From the NCBI GenBank assembly GCA_035388825.1, contig DAOOQQ010000003.1:62001-126000 (forward strand): 64,000 nt of DNA, in the 5' to 3' direction. The position numbers were made by a program, and so were the translations under genes. Source of the DNA: MWAR01 sp035388825. GTDB lineage: Bacteria; Muiribacteriota; Ozemobacteria; Ozemobacterales; Ozemobacteraceae. Position 1 is the stretch's first letter. Every line of letters starts with the position of its first letter. The notes beneath the pieces are model-generated. The model saw nothing but the letters and a program-made list of their open reading frames with translations, made no database searches and was not told the DNA's origin. This document shows positions 47,638 to 56,781 of this stretch, piece after piece.

Positions 47638-50487
47638 ATGACCCGGTGGCAGCTTCTGATGAGATGGGCCGCAACCTGCCTCGTGTTTTTCGCCCTTCCT
47701 CTCCTGCTCGTCGTCTACGGGCTGGGTATCCGGTGGGAAACGCTGGAAAAGGACTCGATCGAGGAGTCGTACCGCCTGCTCGACGAGGTTCTGCTGACGT
47801 TCCGGAAACGGGAAAGCACGCCCGACCTGCTGAACGCCCTCCTGTTCCGGCTTCACGAGATCGCCGACACGGCAACCGACCGGACAGCCGTCCTGCGGCG
47901 CGGCATCGCCTCGCTGAAACGGCGGTTTCCCGGCACGCTGCGGTTCACGGTGACGGACGGCAAAGGCGAGATCATCGGGGAGCTGACGGATGGAACACCG
48001 CCCCGGGGGCTCGTCCGTCGCTTGTATGAAGCCGTCTCGACAACCCCGCCCCGTGAAAAGGGGCTCAATGAGCAGGAGACGATGCGTAAGCGGATGTCGG
48101 ACATGTGGTCGATGTTCCAGAATTTCATCGGCCGCGAAGCCCAGCTCTCCCGGATGGATCTGTATCAGCAAGATCTGTTCGAGGTCTCGTATCTCGAGGA
48201 GGGGCGGTGGTTCGGCTACGCCACGACGGAGCGGGGCGGCTTCTTCGTCCATGCGAACCACACCCCCGACTGGCCACTGCTCGCCATCAGGGATCTCCAG
48301 TCACGCTTCATGAAGAGCCGTGCAGCCCGACTTGGCATCGAGGTGGGCCTGTACGACCTGAACTCGACGGCATCCGCGTCACCCGCCCTTGCCCTGGCTC
48401 TCGGGGAGTATCAGCAGTCCACCCGGGAACACCACCTGATCGGCGAGCGGCTGTTCACGATCATGCCTTTCACGGCGACCTCCCGCCTCTGGGCCTCACG
48501 CCCGCGCAGCGTGGCGATCGATTACGGCAACGCGCGGCTGGGCCTCGTCACGCTCGTCACCCTGATCTTCACGGTCGGCGTCCTGATCAGCTACTTCGTG
48601 ATGGTCCGCGGCCTGCGGTTTTCGTTTCCCATCCGCTGGCGCCTGGTGGTTCTCTTCGGCTTCGCGAGCGGCATCCCCCTGGCTGTAGTCGTGTTCGCCG
48701 GCTGGGATTACCTCAACCAGAAGTACAAGACCCGCATCCGGCAGACCCACGACGAGACGGAACGGGCTCTGCGTGCCTTCGACGCCCGGTTTCCGCAAAT
48801 GCGCGGCATGATGGAGATCACGTCCGCACGGCTGGCGGAACGGTGCAACAGCGATCGGGGTTTCGAACGCGTGCGAAAGGTCATGCACGTCTTCAGCCGG
48901 CAATATTTCACGAACAATATGGTCCTTTATGATTCATCCGGCGACATCGTGATTGATCTGAACGCGGGCGGTTCCGGCGAACAGTCGCTGAAGGCCCGCA
49001 AAATGATGGGACTCGTCGGCGCCCAGGTCATCGCGAACCTGAACAAGGAAAAATATTCGGGTAAACTCGACGCCGCCTCCATCATCATCGAAACGGTTTC
49101 CCAGGGCGAGAATCTCCCCGCGCATCTCACCCGCGAAATCGGACGAGTGCTCAACCTTTCGATGGCCGGAAACGAGACCTGGATGCTGATGCTCCCGATC
49201 CGCTCCTCCTCCGGCAGAGTCACCCACGTCCTGCTCGCCTACTGGCGGAAATTCGATCTCGAACTCGTATATCTCTCGAAATATCTCATTCCCTCCCAGC
49301 GTGCCCTGCCCGGCTTCCGGCTGTACGGCTGGAACGCGCGCGGCAAGAACACGCCGCTGGATTTCCCCCTGGCAGGAAAACTGGAGCCCCTGCTTGCGAA
49401 TCTGAAGCTCCGCCAGGCGACCACCATCTCCGAGGTGACGCGACATGACGCAACCTGGCTCGCGACCGGCATCAAGCCCAGAGAACTCGCGAACCACCTG
49501 CTCGTGGGGCTCATGCCGAAAGCCCCGATCGACGAGGAGATGCGGCTCCTGGAGCGCCGGCTCCAACTGTTCACCGGCATGATCCTCGTGATGAGCGTAT
49601 TCCTCGGCATCAACCTGTCGCAACGGTTCCTCACCCCCATCGGCGCGCTGGCGACGGGCGTCGATGCCATCCGGCAGCGCCGCTTCGAACACCGCGTCCC
49701 GGATGCCGGCCAGGATGAACTGGGCGATCTTGCCCGCACCTTCAACGGCGTCATGGAAGGCCTCGCCGACCTCGAGGTCGCCCGCATCGTGCAGGAAAGC
49801 CTGTTCCCCTCGAACGAGGTGAAGGCCGGCGAATACGCCATCTACGGCGAGTCTCACACCATGACGGCCCTCGGCGGCGATTATTTCGATCTCCAGCAGC
49901 TCGCCGACGGCCGGGTGCTCGTCCTCGTCGGCGACGTGTCGGGCCACGGTGTCCCCGCCGCCCTGGTCATGGCCATGGCAAAAGCTCTGGTCGAGCGCGA
50001 GAGCGAGCAGACAACCGCCCCAGAAATTATCCTCGAGGTTATCCATCGAGTTTTCTACCGCACCCTGAAACGGAAACGCATGATGACCTGTTTTCTCGGC
50101 ATCCTCGACCCCGCGGCCCACCGTCTGCAGTATGCCAACGCCGGCCACAACTACCCGGTCAAGTTCCGGACCGGCGAGCAGCCGCTGTTCCTCGAACTGA
50201 ACGGCATGCCTCTCGGCAGCATGAAGAAGAACGTGATCAAACCGGCCGAGACCGACCTGGTGCCGGGCGACCGCATCGTTTTCTACACCGACGGCATCGT
50301 CGAGGCGAAAATCGGCGGCGAGGAAGTCGGATACCAGCGCATGAGCGAGGAGGTCGCGCGCCTCCTGTGCGACGACGCCCGGCAGAGCTGCGAACGCATC
50401 TTCGCCTGGCATCGCAGCCTGACCGGAACCACCGACCAGCAGGACGACATCACCCTGCTCGTCCTGACGCGAGCCACGACCACATGA
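47638..50487 (+). CDS. Membrane sensor SpoIIE-type phosphatase with HAMP domain
   Basis: 949 residues from ATG 47638 (GGAGAGGA upstream). An N-terminal helix (about 9-27), an extracytoplasmic region (about 30-295), a pair of helices (about 300-360), a second extracytoplasmic region (about 370-635), another helix (LFTGMILVMSVFLGIN, about 640-658) and a HAMP (TPIGALATGVDAIRQRRFEH) lead to the C-terminal PP2C domain: LGGDYFDLQQL, VGDVSGHGVPAALVM, YANAGHNYPV, FYTDGIVEA and QQDDITLLVL. It converts an envelope signal into dephosphorylation of a STAS partner; a STAS gene lies 3.5 kb away. Its stop overlaps the hrpB start (ATGA). Confidence 0.9.
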   Translation: MTRWQLLMRWAATCLVFFALPLLLVVYGLGIRWETLEKDSIEESYRLLDEVLLTFRKRESTPDLLNALLFRLHEIADTATDRTAVLRRGIASLKRRFPGTLRFTVTDGKGEIIGELTDGTPPRGLVRRLYEAVSTTPPREKGLNEQETMRKRMSDMWSMFQNFIGREAQLSRMDLYQQDLFEVSYLEEGRWFGYATTERGGFFVHANHTPDWPLLAIRDLQSRFMKSRAARLGIEVGLYDLNSTASASPALALALGEYQQSTREHHLIGERLFTIMPFTATSRLWASRPRSVAIDYGNARLGLVTLVTLIFTVGVLISYFVMVRGLRFSFPIRWRLVVLFGFASGIPLAVVVFAGWDYLNQKYKTRIRQTHDETERALRAFDARFPQMRGMMEITSARLAERCNSDRGFERVRKVMHVFSRQYFTNNMVLYDSSGDIVIDLNAGGSGEQSLKARKMMGLVGAQVIANLNKEKYSGKLDAASIIIETVSQGENLPAHLTREIGRVLNLSMAGNETWMLMLPIRSSSGRVTHVLLAYWRKFDLELVYLSKYLIPSQRALPGFRLYGWNARGKNTPLDFPLAGKLEPLLANLKLRQATTISEVTRHDATWLATGIKPRELANHLLVGLMPKAPIDEEMRLLERRLQLFTGMILVMSVFLGINLSQRFLTPIGALATGVDAIRQRRFEHRVPDAGQDELGDLARTFNGVMEGLADLEVARIVQESLFPSNEVKAGEYAIYGESHTMTALGGDYFDLQQLADGRVLVLVGDVSGHGVPAALVMAMAKALVERESEQTTAPEIILEVIHRVFYRTLKRKRMMTCFLGILDPAAHRLQYANAGHNYPVKFRTGEQPLFLELNGMPLGSMKKNVIKPAETDLVPGDRIVFYTDGIVEAKIGGEEVGYQRMSEEVARLLCDDARQSCERIFAWHRSLTGTTDQQDDITLLVLTRATTT

Positions 50488-53060
50488 CCGCCCGGCCGCT
50501 TCCGACACTCCCGATTTCCGAAACCGTTCCCGCGATCCTCCAGGTCCTCGCGAACGAACGCAATCTCGTTCTTACGGCCGCCCCGGGCGCCGGCAAGACG
50601 ACGATCGTCCCTCTCGCCCTGCTCAACGAACCCTGGCTCGCGGGGAAGCGGCTGCTCATGCTCCAGCCCCGGCGCGTCGCCGCCCTTTCATCCGCCCGGC
50701 GGCTGGCCGCCCTTCACGGCACGCGGCTCGGTGAGACGGTCGGGTACCAGGTGCGGTTCGACCGGCGCATCGGCCCGGCGACGCGGCTGGAAGTGCTGAC
50801 CGAAGGGCTTCTCACCCGCAGGCTTCAGGACGACCCGTTCCTGGAGGGCGTGGGGCTCGTGATCTTCGACGAGTTCCATGAGCGAAGCCTCCAGGCCGAT
50901 CTGGGCCTGGCAATGACACGCGAGATCCAGCAGACCGTGCGGCCGGATCTGCGCATCCTCGTCATGTCAGCAACCCTGGACCCCGGCCCCCTCCAGCGGT
51001 TTCTCGCCCCCTGCCCATCGCTGGAGGGCAAGGGCTTTCTCCACCCCGTCACCCGCATCTGGTCCGCGAAAGCTCCCGGACCGGATCTCTGTCGCGCGGC
51101 AGCCGACACGGCCGTCCGGGAACTTTCCAGCGATCCGCTCGGCGGGGATCTGCTCGTCTTCCTGCCGGGTGCCGGGGAAATCACACGCATGCAGGATCTG
51201 CTCGCGGAGTCCCCCTCCACCCGCGGCGTCGACCTGGTCCCCCTCCACGGCAGCCTCCCGCTCGACCGCCAGGACGAGGCTCTCCGGCCATCGGGAAAAC
51301 GTCGAATTATTATATCTACAAATATTGCCGAGACTTCTCTGACGATCGAAGGGGTGACCTCCGTCATCGACGGCGGCTGGTGCCGGTTGCTGCGCCTCGA
51401 CCCCGCGACCGGCCTCGAGAAGCTGCAGCTCGAACGCATCAGCAAGGCCAGCGCAGAGCAGCGCGCCGGCCGCGCCGGCCGCCTCGGGCCGGGGCGCGTG
51501 GTCCGGCTCTGGGCCGAATCCGACCATCTCACGCTTCCCGACGCCACACCGCCCGAGATCCTCCGCACCGACCTGGCCGCGGTGGTTCTGACGCTCGCGG
51601 CCTGGGGAAAAACCGATCCGGCCGCCTTCTGCTGGTTCGAGCCCCCGCCCGGCCCGGCGCTCGCCGCAGCCCGAGAGCTGCTCCGCATTCTGGGGGCGAT
51701 CGATCCGGCGGGACATCTCACGCCGCTCGGCCGGCGGATGGCGGCGATTCCGGCCGCGCCCCGCCTCTCCCGCATGCTGCTCTTCGCCGCGGATCACGGT
51801 CTCGCGCGGGAAGGTGCGGATCTGGCCGCCCTGCTCGGCGAACGGGATATCGCCATCCGCGGTCAGGACCGGGAAGCCTCCATCGTCAGCCGCAGCGATC
51901 CGCTGCTGCGCCTCGACATGCTCGAAGAGGCGCGCGCAACCGGCTTCCGAGGCGGAAACGGCCGGATCGATCAGCGGGCCGCCGCCGCGGCGGACCGGGT
52001 CGCCTCCCAGCTTGCCGGCCTGGCCGGGGCATCGTCGCGGAGCCGCGCCGAGGCCCCACCTCGAGGCGCCGAACGGGACCGCCTTCTCCTGCAGATCATC
52101 CTGGCAGGCTACCCTGATCGCGTCGCCCGCAAGCGCCCCGACAGCCCGACGCAGTTCCGCATGGCGGGCGGTCGCGGCCTCGTCCTGGGTCCGACCTGCT
52201 CGGTCCGCGATGCCGAGCTGATCACCGTGCCCTCAGCCGACGCCGCCGGCGGGCGCGGGATCGGCAACGAAGCCCTGATCCGGTGGGCATCGGCCGTCGA
52301 ACCCGCATGGCTGGCGGCCCTCTTCCCCCACGCCATGAGCGATGAACGGGAAGTCTTCTTCGATGCGGCCCGGGAGGCCGTGGTTGCCCGCCGACGCCGG
52401 CGGTATCTCGATCTCCCCCTCGACGAGTCCGTCTGCCCGCTCGCCCCCGAAGAACAGGAAGCCGCCGCCCGCCTGCTCGCCGCGGAGGCCGCAAAAGATC
52501 CGCGCCGGGCATTCGCCTGGGATGACGCCTTCGACCAGCTCCTGCACCGGCTCACCCTTCTGCGGCATCACCTGCCGGAACAGCAGCTTCCGCAGATCGA
52601 CGCCGCCTGGTGGATCGCGCACCTCCCCGAAATCGCCTTCGGGGCACGCAGTTTCGCCGATCTGCGTCGTCTGAACCTCGAACGTGAGCTCCTCGGCAGG
52701 CTCACCCATGCCCAGCGCCAGGCCGTCGAAATCCTCGCACCCGAGCGGCTCGCAGTGCCATCGGGAAGCCGCATCCGTCTCGAGTATCAGGCCGACGGCC
52801 CGCCCGTTCTCGCCGTCAAGCTCCAGGAGCTGTTCGGCCTCACCGAGTCGCCCCGGGTCGCCGGAGGCCGTCTGCCCGTGCTGGTCCATCTGCTCTCGCC
52901 GGCCGGCCGGCCGCTCCAGATCACCCAGGATCTGCGCAGCTTCTGGCTGAACACCTATCCCGCGCTGCGACGGGAAATGCGCGGCCAGTATCCGCGTCAC
53001 CCCTGGCCCGAAGACCCGTTCACGGCCGTTCCGACGCGCCGGGTCACCCCGCGCCGCTGA
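50484..53060 (+). CDS. hrpB: ATP-dependent helicase HrpB
   Basis: 858 residues, the usual HrpB length. DEAH-box motifs are clear: I AAPGAGKTT, Ia LQPRRVAA, II FDEFHERSLQADL (DEFH box), III VMSATLDP, V STNIAETSLTIEGVTSVIDGG and VI AEQRAGRAGRLGPG. The HrpB C-terminal domain is present (PAWLAALFPHAM, LRRLNLERELLGRLT, LSPAGRPLQITQDL, SFWLNTYPALRREMRGQYPRHPWPEDP). The biological role of HrpB is poorly known. The gene overlaps the phosphatase stop by ATGA, probably by operon economy rather than shared function. Confidence 0.94.
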   Translation: MTARPLPTLPISETVPAILQVLANERNLVLTAAPGAGKTTIVPLALLNEPWLAGKRLLMLQPRRVAALSSARRLAALHGTRLGETVGYQVRFDRRIGPATRLEVLTEGLLTRRLQDDPFLEGVGLVIFDEFHERSLQADLGLAMTREIQQTVRPDLRILVMSATLDPGPLQRFLAPCPSLEGKGFLHPVTRIWSAKAPGPDLCRAAADTAVRELSSDPLGGDLLVFLPGAGEITRMQDLLAESPSTRGVDLVPLHGSLPLDRQDEALRPSGKRRIIISTNIAETSLTIEGVTSVIDGGWCRLLRLDPATGLEKLQLERISKASAEQRAGRAGRLGPGRVVRLWAESDHLTLPDATPPEILRTDLAAVVLTLAAWGKTDPAAFCWFEPPPGPALAAARELLRILGAIDPAGHLTPLGRRMAAIPAAPRLSRMLLFAADHGLAREGADLAALLGERDIAIRGQDREASIVSRSDPLLRLDMLEEARATGFRGGNGRIDQRAAAAADRVASQLAGLAGASSRSRAEAPPRGAERDRLLLQIILAGYPDRVARKRPDSPTQFRMAGGRGLVLGPTCSVRDAELITVPSADAAGGRGIGNEALIRWASAVEPAWLAALFPHAMSDEREVFFDAAREAVVARRRRRYLDLPLDESVCPLAPEEQEAAARLLAAEAAKDPRRAFAWDDAFDQLLHRLTLLRHHLPEQQLPQIDAAWWIAHLPEIAFGARSFADLRRLNLERELLGRLTHAQRQAVEILAPERLAVPSGSRIRLEYQADGPPVLAVKLQELFGLTESPRVAGGRLPVLVHLLSPAGRPLQITQDLRSFWLNTYPALRREMRGQYPRHPWPEDPFTAVPTRRVTPRR

Positions 53061-53075
53061 TCGCCGGAAATGCAA

Positions 53076-53106
53076 CACCGCCGCAGCCAGAAAAGCCGCG
53101 GCGGTG
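53076..53106. terminator. Hairpin between convergent hrpB and flagellin
   Basis: CACCGCCGC (53076-53084) pairs with GCGGCGGTG (53098-53106). T tracts are poor on both sides, so termination is weakly supported. Confidence 0.4.
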
Positions 53107-53126
53107 CCGGAATCTTCGGAATCGGT

Positions 53127-53909
53127 TCAGGACAGCAGCGAAAGCACCCTTGAGCGGGAGGTCTCGTCGAGCTTGAAGACGCTCGTGGCAACCTGCTGCT
53201 GAAGCTGCTGGGAGGTCAGCGCGATGACCTGCTGCGCCAGATCGGCATCGGCGATGCGGGACTGGGCCGCAACGGTGTCGATCAACTGCTGCTGGAGACC
53301 GGACACTTCTCCTGCGATGCCGTTGCTCACGGCTCCAAGCCGCGCGCGTTCGGACACGACGCCCTCCCCGGCCCGGCTCGCGAGCGTCAGGGCATTGCCC
53401 GCCCCCTCGGCCGTCATCACATCGATGCCCGAGGTGCCGAGCGCGGCCGCGCCGAATGCCGGAATCGCCAGCGTATTCCCGTTCTGGAGCTGCATCTTCA
53501 GGCTTCCATCGAGAAGCGGCTTCGTGTTGAAGGTCGTCATGTTCACGGTCTGGTCGATCCCTGCGTTGAGCTGGGCGATCTCGGCCTGGATGGCCTGGCG
53601 GTCTTCGGCGGTGAGCGTGCCGTTCGCCGCCTGCACCGACAGCTCGCGGATGCGTTGCGTCATCTCGGAAATGCCGGCCATGCCGCCTTCCGCCGTCTGA
53701 AGCAGGGAGATCTCATCCTGCCGGTTGGCGATGCCGCGGGCCAGGCCGCGCGTCTGGGACTCGAGCGCCATCGACACGGCAAGAGCGGCCGGATCGTCGG
53801 CAGCCGAAAGGATCTGCTTGCCGGAAGCGATCCGCTGGATGGTTTTGTCCTGGGCGCGATGAAGTTCGTTCAGCCGGTTGGCTGTCGACAGCGACGTTTT
53901 CTCGACCAT
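53127..53909 (-). CDS. Flagellin-like protein lacking a large central domain
   Basis: 260 residues. The N-terminal D0/D1 region (TANRLNELHRAQDKTIQRIA followed by SGKQILSAADDPAALAVS) and the C-terminal D1/D0 region (DADLAQQVIALTSQQLQQQV followed by ATSVFKLDETSRSRVLSLLS) are both complete, with a short middle (about 135-185). The start MVEKTSLS... departs from the usual MxINxN. GAGGTGAGG precedes the ATG. No other flagellar gene and no flagellin chaperone is in the window. It could be a minor flagellin, a hook-associated homologue or a specialised filament protein. It stands next to a STAS gene, without obvious link. Confidence 0.88.
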   Translation of the reverse strand: MVEKTSLSTANRLNELHRAQDKTIQRIASGKQILSAADDPAALAVSMALESQTRGLARGIANRQDEISLLQTAEGGMAGISEMTQRIRELSVQAANGTLTAEDRQAIQAEIAQLNAGIDQTVNMTTFNTKPLLDGSLKMQLQNGNTLAIPAFGAAALGTSGIDVMTAEGAGNALTLASRAGEGVVSERARLGAVSNGIAGEVSGLQQQLIDTVAAQSRIADADLAQQVIALTSQQLQQQVATSVFKLDETSRSRVLSLLS

Positions 53910-53997
53910 TGCCTCACCTCATATCACACGGTTTCTGTACACCAAACGCCGATCGTTCTCTCTTCCAAATATAGGCGGGAAATCCTGTTTTGTCGAA

Positions 53998-54348
53998 TCA
54001 CCCCTGGAAGGAGGCAACGGCGGCATCTTCGGTGGGAAACGCGCTTCCCATTTTGAGAAGGCCGACCATCTTGAAGACGTTCATCGTGAGGTCGTTGAGT
54101 CCCGTGAACGCCAGCCGGCCTTTCTTTTCGTCGATGATGATTTCGGCAATCTCGATCAGATGCGCGATGCCCTGGGAATTGATGACGGGCGAGCCCGTGA
54201 AATTCAGGACGAAGTTGCGGAACCCCTTGGGAAAGGTTTCCTCGACGGCTTTCTGCAAGGCGCCGCCGCCGCTCTCATCGAGATAGCCGGAGGTGCGGAG
54301 CAGGTACACCCCGCCCCGGGCTTCACCGGAACATGAAAAAGCGCTCAT
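53998..54348 (-). CDS. STAS-domain protein
   Basis: 116 residues forming one STAS domain (GGVYLLRTSGYLDESGGGAL, FVLNFTGSPVINSQGIAHLI, KKGRLAFTGLNDLTMNVFKM). The position of the phospho-serine reads VINSQGIAH, so the Ser is kept. The ATG at 54348 lies 7 bp after a perfect -10, with no ribosome site, so its mRNA is probably leaderless; longer readings would start in the -35. A likely substrate for one of the SpoIIE phosphatases, most simply the membrane one at 47638-50487. Confidence 0.85.
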   Translation of the reverse strand: MSAFSCSGEARGGVYLLRTSGYLDESGGGALQKAVEETFPKGFRNFVLNFTGSPVINSQGIAHLIEIAEIIIDEKKGRLAFTGLNDLTMNVFKMVGLLKMGSAFPTEDAAVASFQG

Positions 54349-54355
54349 GGGGGCC

Positions 54356-54384
54356 ATCATACGTGGCCTGCCGACCGGTGTCAA
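54356..54384 (-). promoter_or_regulatory. Strong sigma70 promoter of the STAS gene
   Basis: On the minus strand TTGACA (54384-54379), a 17-bp spacer and TATGAT (54361-54356), then GGCCCCC and the ATG. Confidence 0.75.
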
Positions 54385-54409
54385 GGACGGAGACAGGGGA
54401 AGAACGGCC

Positions 54410-56781
54410 TCAGTAGGCCATGATCAACTGTGCCTCGATCGTCTCCCCGTCGGCCTCGACGGGCCTGATCTGGCCCTGGAACACCGCTCCACGGGCCGGC
54501 GCTTTCGGAAGGGCCGTGCCGATCTCGATGCGATACGCTTCGGGAGGATTCGTCTCGGTCACGAGCAGGAACCGCTTTCCGTCGGCTGCCACCTCAGCCA
54601 CTCTGCCCGTGACGTTTTTCGGGGTACGGTCGAATTTCGGCGGAACCGGCTTTTCGACGCTTTTCACGGGCTTCTTCGCCGGTTCGGCCGACGGAGCGAG
54701 AACGAGGAACCAGATCAGGGCCGTCATCACCGTGCCTACGGAAAAGGCGATGAGCGCGAACTGGGTGAGGCCGGAGTCGGCTTTCTCCTCGGGTTTCGGC
54801 GCCTGCTGGCGACGCATCTTCTGGATGTTCGAGAGGGCGTAGGAGGGCTGCGCCGTCCGGCTTTTCGCCTTTTCCGCCTCGATCCGCGACCGCACCGCCT
54901 GTTTCAGGGAATCGAACCCGGTGTGGGACGTGCGCTGCTCGGCAACCAGGGTTTCGGCTGCTTCCCGGCAGAAGGCGAGCAGGAGTTCCTGCTTGGTGCC
55001 CTGGACATTCTCGACGACTTCGTAAACACGCATCCAGAGAGCTTCTTCGATATTTCCGCGGAAGATAGCTATATATTGCCTGATATTTTCAGGATCCTGT
55101 TCGCGCTGGAGCGAGGAGAGCAACATATCCCGGACCGACGGGAAATCGAACTGCGCGGCGCAGGAAATCGCGTGGCCGCGCTGCTTCGGCTGGATCGAGC
55201 TGAACATCTTCTCGACGAGCGAAAGCGCCTGTTTCTTGTCGAAGAGGGAGAAGATGCGGAGGGCGACGGACCGGACCTCGTCGGCGGGATGCTGGATCAG
55301 CTTCGGCAGATACGGGGAAAGGGTGTCCAGGTCGATATTGCCGAGCGCCTCGACAGTCGCTGCGACCAGGCCGGTATCGCTGTTTCCCAGGTAGGAGGTG
55401 ATCAGGCCGGCATCCGTCCGATCGCCGACGCGGCCGATTGCCTGAATTGCAAGCAGGCGCTCTTCCGGTGCGCAGGCACGGAGAAACTCCCGCAGCTTCG
55501 GCCGGATTTTCCGGAACCGTTCGGTGTCGAGGCCGGCGAGGAGGCGGGTGCGCTGGTCGGGTGTCAGGGCGGTCAGATCGAGATCGGCACCGGAAGCCGG
55601 CCGGGCATCGATCGCGGCGAGTCGGGCCTCGACCGCCCCGCGCACGGCAGCATCGGCCTCTCCGGGCAGCCAGGCCTTCAGGATGGCTCGCGCCTCGTCG
55701 AATCCCAGGCGGACGAAGTCGCACAACCGCATCGCCGCCTGTTTCCGGATGTCCCCACCTTCGGATGCGAGGGCCGCGCGACACCCCTCGATCAGCTGCC
55801 GGGCCTTGCGCCGCTGGTAGACATCCTCGAGCTCGAGCGTCAGTTGTTCGGGCGTTTTCGTGACGAGACCGGCCCGGTGCAGCGAATCGATCACGCCGGT
55901 GAGAATCTCGCCGACCAGGCGCCGTTTTTCCCCCCGGCAGTTCTCCCGGACCTCGATCAGCCGCAACGGCTCTTCGGGGGCCGGATTCGCCCGGAACAGA
56001 AACCCGGCCTTCTCGAGCAGGGCCGGAGCGTCTTCGATCGCCAAAAACCGCAGCATGAAGGGCTCGATCTCGGAAAACGGGAAGAAAAACGCATGGAACA
56101 GGGCCGCATTGCGGTCGTTCGGATCCTCCGAGAACAGGGCGGCCTCGAAGTGGCGGATCGCTTCCTGGGGATCCCAGCGGTAGAGGAGGCGGATCGCGCG
56201 TGACCGGATGCCGTGGATGGGGTTCACGAGCAGCGGCACGATCAGTTCCTTGAGGCTGTCGGGGCTGAGCTTCTCGAGCGCCTCGACGGCGCTCGTCAGC
56301 ACGCGCGGATCGGCGTGCCGGCACATCGTCTCGATCTGGCTCACGTCTTCGGCCGAGCCGAACTTTTTGAAAAACTGGAGAACCGAGGGCAGCAGCTCGG
56401 GCGAGAAATCCCACCATTTCGCTTCGCGCAAGGCCATCGCGGCCAGCGGGGCCTCTCCCCGCCTCACGCTTTCGATGACGATCGCCAGGCTCAGGTCATC
56501 CCGGGCGGGATCGGCAAGCAATGCCTCGAGCTCCTTGAGGACACTGTCGCCGAACGGCGCGGCCAGCCGGCCGGCATCGCCGCTCCGGTCGATCCGGATG
56601 AGGAGTTTCTGCATCTGAAACCGCGTGCCCGGATCGGCCTCGGCGGCCAGGCGCCGTTTGAATGCCGTGAGGGTGTCGGGCGTCCAGTCGAGATCCTCGA
56701 TGCGGGACAGCACCGAGAACCGGATCGTCGGATCGGTGACGACAGATCCTCCAGCAGCGCCGCAACGGGATCGATCGCCAA
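54410..56781 (-). CDS. HEAT-repeat protein with C-terminal membrane anchor; apparent -1 frameshift near its start
   Basis: About 790 residues if one frame change is allowed. The best start is TTG 56781, right after the upstream stop, with AAGGAG 6 bp before it; this frame reads MAIDPVAALLEDLSSP and then leaves the conserved frame. The long frame, which begins DPTIRFSVLSRIEDLDW at 56734, has no start codon with a ribosome site. The body is a run of HEAT-like helices (DRTDAGLITSYLGNSDTGLV followed by AATVEALGNI; LIQHPADEVRSVALRIFSLF), then a linker, one membrane helix (about 690-710) and a small periplasmic beta domain. Either a 1-bp deletion, a sequencing error, or -1 recoding. Last gene of its operon. 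Confidence 0.75.

Noticed and set aside
49801..50486. Possible separate soluble phosphatase gene at the end of the membrane sensor
   Set aside because: HAMP and PP2C domains follow in one frame without an internal start and ribosome site.
53910..53995. Sigma28-type flagellar promoter before the flagellin gene
   Set aside because: No TAAA-N15-GCCGATAA-like pair could be found on the minus strand.
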